A DNA stretch of 64,000 bases from contig CAWGGG010000002.1 in assembly GCA_963822145.1 (NCBI GenBank), positions 372,001-436,000 of the forward strand, given 5' to 3'. Within the stretch, counting starts at the first letter, position 1; the number at the start of each line of letters is the position of its first letter. A model generated the notes under the pieces. That model saw nothing but the letters and a program-made list of their open reading frames with translations. It was not told where the DNA came from and searched no databases. The position numbers and the translations under genes were made by a program. Of the stretch, positions 58,917 through 64,000 are shown piece after piece. Source of the DNA: UBA5072 sp963822145. Its GTDB lineage: Bacteria > Bacteroidota > Bacteroidia > Bacteroidales > UBA10428.

Positions 58917-60593
58917 TTAGTTCAATTTGAAATTAATGGTGCCCAGCGTTCTTACAGTGCCATCCGGGCCGACGGCTTTAATATCCTGGATATAAACCGG
59001 GTTTCCTTTACTGAGGTTATTGAGCAGGCTTTTAACATCCTGGTTGAAGAGATTCCCTTTAACCTTTCTCTCCTGAACAAAGCCCTGCACAACAGCCATC
59101 ACGGTAAACTCCGTTACATTGAATTTCAGGTCAAATTCAAAATCGGGGGGCATGGAGGCCATGACGCCCTGCTGGGCCATCAGGACATTTTTGGCAATTC
59201 CGCCGCCTTTTTGATTGTTAACAGTGGCATAGGGATCCGGTATCTGTTTCACGCGGAATTCCTTGGTACCCACCGTGGTCCATTTCCCATCGAGTTCCGC
59301 AGTGACCGTGATCATGCAGTTTCCCAACCTTTTGGGGCGCATGATCCAGGCATTTCCCCGTTGATCGAGCAAGCCGTTTGAAGCAGTGGCCCTGATCTTG
59401 TTGCCGGCAACGCCGGAAACCGAGATCTCAACCGGGTTATCCACGGCCAGGTAGAACACGTTCATCTTGGTGGGAGAAACCACAACGGCGCCTTCAGCCA
59501 CGGTATATTCCGCTGAAAAGGGCCGGATTATTGGTGTACCACCGGGACCCTTGATCTCGATAATGCCACCCCAGGTGCGGTTTCCCACGGAGTTTCCGGA
59601 ACGTTCGAACAATCCTTTTCCGGTACCTTTTTCAACGGGAAGTTTGGTGTAATTCAAGCCCTCTCTTCTTGTGTAGATCATTTGTCCCGTTGTCGGATCC
59701 GTAGTCACGGTCCAGGGCTGGCTAACGCCTTCCACAATGTAAATGTCGGGAGCCTGTGTGGTATCGCGGGCTGCCAGGAAGATGCTGGCCTTGTATTGAT
59801 TACCCTTGATCACATAATTGGTATTCGGAACCACTACGGCCTCAAGTTCGTTGAATTTGACCTCACCGGCGCTGATCTGAGCATACAGGTAATTGATCAT
59901 TTCCGATTCGGCGTTCCGCAGGTCGATCTGAAGGGATGACATGATGGCGAGAAAGCCCATCAGCGGTGAATGACCAAATTTGTGATACTCCCAGGTCAGG
60001 GTCTCGGGATCGTTCTTTTTCCCTTTCACCGGCGGCGGGGGATCCGTATCAAGACTTTTCTCGATGGATTCCTTCAGCTGCTGCGGAAGTTCTTTTTCCT
60101 TCACCACGGTGAGCATAAACTCCCGTAAGGAAGCTATTTCATTTTTCAGCTTACGTGCCTCGCTTTTATCGTTCAGATCAGCTCCGATCATGATGCGGTG
60201 CGGCGTATCGTAATCGGTAGTGTTGCCTATTTTATTGCGGTTAATCGACTTCCCTTCGACAGCTTCAGACTTTCCCCGTTCCGATTCGTTGAGCGTTTTC
60301 AGCTTCAGGTCCTGGATATAATCATATACTTTCTGTGTTCTTTCCTGCACCTGCATGGCCCTGTCGCGCCATATGGCAGTTTTGCTCTGATTTAACTGGT
60401 ATGCCTGGTCAAACTCGGTATAGATCTCTTTGTTCTTATTTTGCATGGTGACCCCGGTTTTCTCCAGTCCCTCATCGATGATCTTGAATGCATCGAGTAC
60501 ACTGGTAGATACATTCAGTGCCAGCAAAGCTGTCAGCACCAAATACATCATGCCGATCATCTTTTGTCTTGGAGTCTCTTTGCCGTGTGCCAT
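58917..60593 (-). CDS. gldM: GldM/PorM, T9SS motor shaft protein
   Basis: 558 residues. Starts with MAHGKETPRQKMIGMMYLVLTALLALNVS, one membrane helix, followed by helical D1 and beta-rich D2-D4 periplasmic domains (for example VVSPTKMNVFYLAVDNPVEISVSGV near 370). GldM forms a dimer that spans the periplasm and transmits proton-driven rotation from GldL to the GldK/N ring. Length and domain order are as expected. Twenty bases lie between gldL and gldM. Confidence 0.96.
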   Translation of the reverse strand: MAHGKETPRQKMIGMMYLVLTALLALNVSTSVLDAFKIIDEGLEKTGVTMQNKNKEIYTEFDQAYQLNQSKTAIWRDRAMQVQERTQKVYDYIQDLKLKTLNESERGKSEAVEGKSINRNKIGNTTDYDTPHRIMIGADLNDKSEARKLKNEIASLREFMLTVVKEKELPQQLKESIEKSLDTDPPPPVKGKKNDPETLTWEYHKFGHSPLMGFLAIMSSLQIDLRNAESEMINYLYAQISAGEVKFNELEAVVVPNTNYVIKGNQYKASIFLAARDTTQAPDIYIVEGVSQPWTVTTDPTTGQMIYTRREGLNYTKLPVEKGTGKGLFERSGNSVGNRTWGGIIEIKGPGGTPIIRPFSAEYTVAEGAVVVSPTKMNVFYLAVDNPVEISVSGVAGNKIRATASNGLLDQRGNAWIMRPKRLGNCMITVTAELDGKWTTVGTKEFRVKQIPDPYATVNNQKGGGIAKNVLMAQQGVMASMPPDFEFDLKFNVTEFTVMAVVQGFVQERKVKGNLFNQDVKSLLNNLSKGNPVYIQDIKAVGPDGTVRTLGTINFKLN

Positions 60594-60613
60594 AATTGTG
60601 AATCGCTAAAGAT

Positions 60614-61549
60614 TTACTTATTAATAATCACATTCATGGCCGACAACATATTTCCGTATATGTTGTTCAGGGAAGAAAGGTTGTCGCGCAGTTTCACCAC
60701 CTCTTCCTTGTACCTGCTGGTTTCGTCAATGGAATCTTTCAGTTTGGCGATCATATCCTCGATACCGGAATATACTTTCTGCGTACCTTTCAGGTGGTCA
60801 CTGCCTTCTTTTACCTGGAGTTCATAAACGGCATTCAGAGCAGAGAGGTTCTTGTTGAGGGCTTCCAGATGCTGTTCATGCACCTGTCCGCTCTGGGATA
60901 TTATGGCGTGTTCGCCTTTCAGTGTTTCGGCAATTTTCTGGTATGATCCGGCCACTTCGGTGCCTGATTTGGCAACCTGTTCTGCTGACAGCAGGTAGGC
61001 GGTGGCAAGGGTGCCGGCAGAATCCTTAATGGTCTGAACCGTTGTATTATAGGTCTCATTCATGCTGCCCACTGAACCGGCGGCTGCTTTGATGTTATTC
61101 AGAAATTCCTGTGTTGCGGCAGTAGCGCCGGAGATTTCAGCAATTCCCGATGCTGCCACGTTAAGTTTCTGCAATCCCGAGCCGATGTTTTTGAGTGTAT
61201 CCTCGTTGATACTGGCTTCGCCCAGGAGGTTTTCAATGCGCTCAACAGGTCTGCCGCCAAAATTAGTGCCCAGTTCTTTCATTTCTTCCATCTCATCCTG
61301 TTCAGACATTCCTGCCAGTTCAGGATAAACCAGGGTCCAGTCGAGTTCCTCATGAAGCGGTTCAAACGCTGAGAAGAAGAAGATGATGGCTTCTGTGCAA
61401 AGACCAAGCGTCAGGAAAAGTCCGGAAAATTTCCAGTGCTGAATTTTAAACAGTGCGCCAATGATTACAACTGAAGCTCCCCAACCGTAAAGCTTGGCCA
61501 TAAATTTTTTCCAGCCGGAACTTTCGACAATATCTGTTAAGCTTGCCAT
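60614..61549 (-). CDS. gldL: GldL/PorL, T9SS inner-membrane motor protein
   Basis: 311 residues. Two membrane helices at about 22-40 and 45-65 (ASVVIIGALFKIQHWKFSGLFLTLGLCTEAIIFFFSAFEP), with the conserved Glu in the second (CTEAII) thought to take part in proton flow. A long helical cytoplasmic tail ends in a coiled-coil-like region (EETSRYKEEVVKLRDNLSSLNNIYG). With GldM it is the rotary motor powering T9SS and gliding. Confidence 0.95.
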   Translation of the reverse strand: MASLTDIVESSGWKKFMAKLYGWGASVVIIGALFKIQHWKFSGLFLTLGLCTEAIIFFFSAFEPLHEELDWTLVYPELAGMSEQDEMEEMKELGTNFGGRPVERIENLLGEASINEDTLKNIGSGLQKLNVAASGIAEISGATAATQEFLNNIKAAAGSVGSMNETYNTTVQTIKDSAGTLATAYLLSAEQVAKSGTEVAGSYQKIAETLKGEHAIISQSGQVHEQHLEALNKNLSALNAVYELQVKEGSDHLKGTQKVYSGIEDMIAKLKDSIDETSRYKEEVVKLRDNLSSLNNIYGNMLSAMNVIINK

Positions 61550-61591
61550 AATATTATTTGCGTTAAATTGGATTAGTTATGTTGTTTTGTT

Positions 61592-62935
61592 TTATACGCC
61601 ACCCATGATCGGTCTTACGCAACGGAAGCCAATGTATGATTTGGTGGTATCCTGGTACTCGTAGGAGCGGGTAGCATTTTGCATAAAGTAACCGATATCC
61701 TTCCATGATCCGCCCCTGATCACTTTTCTTTTCATGACCGGAGGATCATCAGGTCTTGCGTTATACCGGTAATCCGGATTCAAGTCATGGCTGAACTGGT
61801 ATGCTGATTCGTCAAAAGCACTGGATGTCCATTCGGCAACATTACCAGCCATATCATAGAGACCGTATTCGTTGGGCTGATAGGTACCGACGGGCACGGT
61901 GGTAACACCGCCGTCATCAGCATAGTTGCCCCTGAGTGGTTTGAAGTTGGCCAGGAAGCAGCCGTCCTTGTTACGGGTGTAATAGCCGCCCCAGGGATAC
62001 ATGGAATTGTCGAGACCGCCACGGGCAGCATATTCCCATTCCGATTCGAGGGGCAAGCGGTAGTCGTGTACACCCGGGCTTCCGCCGGCGCGCAGGGCAG
62101 CATTCAGGTACATGGATCTCCAGATACAAAATGCAGTGGCCTGTTTCCAGGAAACTCCCACCACAGGATAATTATCATAGGAAGGGTGCCAGAAATACAT
62201 GGTGGAATAGGGCTCATTGAAAGAATAGGTAAAGTCAGCAATCCATACCAGCGTGTCGGGATAAACATTTACAACATCGCGGATTACAAAGGAGGAACGG
62301 TCTTTAATCTCTACCTTTTCACCCTGGTTATTGATGATGAAGCCTTCGTATTTCTTGGTATCAAAGTTGTAACGGTTCGATTTCCTGGCGGCCTGTTTCA
62401 GGTCGATCCAGAAATATTCGTACATGAGCTTGCGGGTGTCAATTTCCTTTTTGTTGTAAAAACGTTCCTGCTGGTTCAGATAAAAATCAGCCAGAATGGT
62501 ATTGACTTCCTCATCACGGGTATCGATCCTGGTTTCCCAGTTGATGGCCGGCGGTTCAATCGGATTCCCGAATTCATCCTCCGATATCACATAATCATCG
62601 AGTTGTTCACCCAGCATGCGGCGCATGATCGAATCGCGTACCCAGAAAACGAACTGCCTGTATTCGTTATTGGTGATTTCCGTTTCATCCATCCAGAAGG
62701 GATCAATGGTAACAGTCTTGGTTTGCGATGATTGTGCCCAGGCAACCTCCTGGTCATTGGTGCCCATGTTAAAACTGCCCTGGGGTATGAAAACCATGCC
62801 GAAGGGATCAGATTCCCCATATGCCCTGGGCCGTCCTTCAACACCAGTGAGTTCACCACCGCCGCCGCCACCTTTTGAGCAACTTGTGATCACAAACAGC
62901 GCAAACAAAAATCCTAAAGAAAATAACTTTTTCAT
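61592..62935 (-). CDS. gldK: GldK/PorK, T9SS outer-membrane lipoprotein
   Basis: 447 residues from MKKLFSLGFLFALFVITSC (lipobox ITSC, then a Gly run). The FGE-sulfatase domain begins at FGMVFIPQGSFNMGTNDQEV (about 44), with YPVVGVSWKQATAFCIWRS near 255, RLPLESEWEYAARGG near 288, GLYDMAGNVAEWTSSAFDE near 345 and VIRGGSWKD near 400. GldK is an enzymatically inert member of this fold and builds the periplasmic ring with GldN. A TTG two codons upstream is unlikely to be used. Confidence 0.96.
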   Translation of the reverse strand: MKKLFSLGFLFALFVITSCSKGGGGGGELTGVEGRPRAYGESDPFGMVFIPQGSFNMGTNDQEVAWAQSSQTKTVTIDPFWMDETEITNNEYRQFVFWVRDSIMRRMLGEQLDDYVISEDEFGNPIEPPAINWETRIDTRDEEVNTILADFYLNQQERFYNKKEIDTRKLMYEYFWIDLKQAARKSNRYNFDTKKYEGFIINNQGEKVEIKDRSSFVIRDVVNVYPDTLVWIADFTYSFNEPYSTMYFWHPSYDNYPVVGVSWKQATAFCIWRSMYLNAALRAGGSPGVHDYRLPLESEWEYAARGGLDNSMYPWGGYYTRNKDGCFLANFKPLRGNYADDGGVTTVPVGTYQPNEYGLYDMAGNVAEWTSSAFDESAYQFSHDLNPDYRYNARPDDPPVMKRKVIRGGSWKDIGYFMQNATRSYEYQDTTKSYIGFRCVRPIMGGV

Positions 62936-62986
62936 AATCAATGATGTTTATCCGAAATAACAAGCTTTTACTTTACTCTTATCTTT

Positions 62987-63949
62987 TTATAAAAATCTTA
63001 TACTTTTATATTTCTGAGCGACCTTATCCAGGCCAACCGTAAAATCATAGCCGATCATAATTTCATGGGATCCCTTGGAAAACCTTGCCAGATCCGATGT
63101 GTCGAAATCATATGAATAGCCGACCTTAATTCCGTTCATGATTTCCAGACCGATCATTCCCACAATGGCGGCACCTACCCTATATGTAACGCCTCCCCAG
63201 AACTTTTTATTGTACATCAGGGTCGTATTCAGATCCAGCCTTGTCATTTTTGAATCTGACTGGATGAAAACCGAGGGCAGGAGCTCAAAAGCCGGGTTGG
63301 CCATTTGTATATCGTAACCGGCGGTGAGGTAATAATGCCGGTACATTTTCATGGATGAACTGGAAGTGGAAGTGCCCTCGTTCTGGTAGACAAATTCGTC
63401 TTCCATGAGATGGGTCGCCGAGATTCCCACGTAAAGTTCTTCAGTACGGTAAAACAAACCGGCACCCAGATCAAAAATGAACTCATTCTGACTACCCGTA
63501 GGAATAGCATTGTCGTTGGTCGGATCGTGTATCGGTGAGGTAGGGATGATCCATTCCGGATTGTCGAGCTTCTGATTGTCGAAGCTGCCGCTGATGCCAA
63601 GCCCCAGCCTTCCGTTGCCCACCGTGAACTGGTAGGCATAGTTAACCGACAGGTTGATGTCATTATTGAATCCCAGCTGGTCTTTCCATATGGAAAGTCC
63701 TGCACCATGATTGGCTTTGAACAGCTTGAAAGGAGCAGAAAGGTTCAACACGAACTCAACGGGAGCTCCGTCTATTCCCACCCATTGCTGACGCATGATG
63801 GCGTGGGCGGAGATCTGATCGCTGCTGCCGGATGAACCGGGATTTACTGATACTAGGTCGTACATATAATGGCTTACCTGTCGTTCTTGCTGTGAAAAGG
63901 CTCCTGTGCAAATGACAAAAGCACAAAAGATCAGTATAATTTTTTTCAT
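62987..63949 (-). CDS. porP: PorP/SprF family type IX secretion outer-membrane protein
   Basis: 320 residues. Signal MKKIILIFCAFVICTGAFSQ, then QERQVSHYMYDLVSVNPGSSGS and HAIMRQQWVGIDGAPVEFVLNLSAPF, the family opening. About 14 beta strands follow, ending GYDFTVGLDKVAQKYKSIRFL. PorP/SprF proteins are barrel proteins that hold surface adhesins or link PorE to the outer membrane. It is the first visible gene before gldK (51-bp gap), the same order as porPKLMN in Porphyromonas. Confidence 0.94.
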   Translation of the reverse strand: MKKIILIFCAFVICTGAFSQQERQVSHYMYDLVSVNPGSSGSSDQISAHAIMRQQWVGIDGAPVEFVLNLSAPFKLFKANHGAGLSIWKDQLGFNNDINLSVNYAYQFTVGNGRLGLGISGSFDNQKLDNPEWIIPTSPIHDPTNDNAIPTGSQNEFIFDLGAGLFYRTEELYVGISATHLMEDEFVYQNEGTSTSSSSMKMYRHYYLTAGYDIQMANPAFELLPSVFIQSDSKMTRLDLNTTLMYNKKFWGGVTYRVGAAIVGMIGLEIMNGIKVGYSYDFDTSDLARFSKGSHEIMIGYDFTVGLDKVAQKYKSIRFL

Positions 63950-63956
63950 ATTTCTC

Positions 63957-64000
63957 CTATCTTACTTTTATAATTTTCCTGCGCACAGCCTCATTAAGCC
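63957..64000 (-). CDS. C-terminus of an upstream protein (fragment)
   Basis: Only 14 codons and the stop are inside the window (LNEAVRRKIIKVR). The basic ending KIIKVR resembles the last strand of T9SS type A sorting domains, but the fragment is too short to assign. It would be read in the same direction as porP, 8 bases ahead of its start. Confidence 0.35.
   Translation of the reverse strand, partial: LNEAVRRKIIKVR

Overview
The window comes from a Bacteroidota chromosome, most likely of the Bacteroidales or a close relative. It carries sprA, gldKLMN with a PorP/SprF-type gene, TonB-dependent receptor genes, a GSCFA protein and FISUMP lipoproteins. Several genes are preceded by the Bacteroidota -7 promoter word TAnnTTTG. 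No rRNA, tRNA, prophage, insertion sequence or CRISPR array was recognised. Genes are densely packed and mostly ordinary housekeeping genes.

Layout. 1-6.4 kb: the 5' part of wecB (cut by the window edge), a small YjgA/DUF2809-like membrane protein, a four-helix-bundle (S23-family) gene, serB, ribE, and two adjacent FISUMP lipoprotein genes, each broken by a frameshift. 6.9-16.6 kb: ileS-dksA-like-lspA, a second four-helix-bundle gene, yraN, an LD-carboxypeptidase, metG and an MltD-like transglycosylase. 16.7-25 kb: two tatA paralogues, rseP, dxr, an M23 peptidase, a third four-helix-bundle gene, purF, a SPOR protein and a WHy/LEA14 lipoprotein. 24.6-31.6 kb: a leucine operon read leftward as leuA-leuC-leuD-(citramalate/isopropylmalate synthase-like)-leuB. 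In front of leuA lie a consensus promoter, a 20-codon leader peptide and mutually exclusive RNA hairpins. 31.7-45.5 kb: yebC, an MG2/plug protein, pcm, a PorE-like TPR/propeller/SPOR protein, a TonB receptor, a small outer-membrane protein, an LVIVD lipoprotein, a GSCFA protein, a lipase-like hydrolase, a GlsB/OlsB-type acyltransferase and gcvH. 45.6-54.7 kb: sprA, ruvA, pdxA. 54.8-58 kb: DUF4834, mlaF, mlaE and a mannose-1-phosphate guanylyltransferase. 58-64 kb: porP-gldK-gldL-gldM-gldN, read leftward and closed by a terminator.

The least ordinary feature is a family of intergenic minisatellites with 8-13 bp units. Many occur as two inverted arms. At five places the arms enclose a four-helix-bundle gene or its remains, and each locus has its own repeat unit. 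At six further places similar inverted arms enclose nothing. Arrays repeatedly start right at the stop codon of a neighbouring gene, and one array reads into the C-terminus of LspA. I read this as an uncharacterised S23-protein/inverted-minisatellite element.

Functional themes: T9SS and gliding (sprA, gldKLMN, porP, the PorE-like protein, and perhaps the C-terminus of a T9SS cargo at the right edge); envelope maintenance (lspA, rseP, mltD, M23, mlaEF, LD-carboxypeptidase); amino-acid synthesis (serB and an attenuated leu operon).
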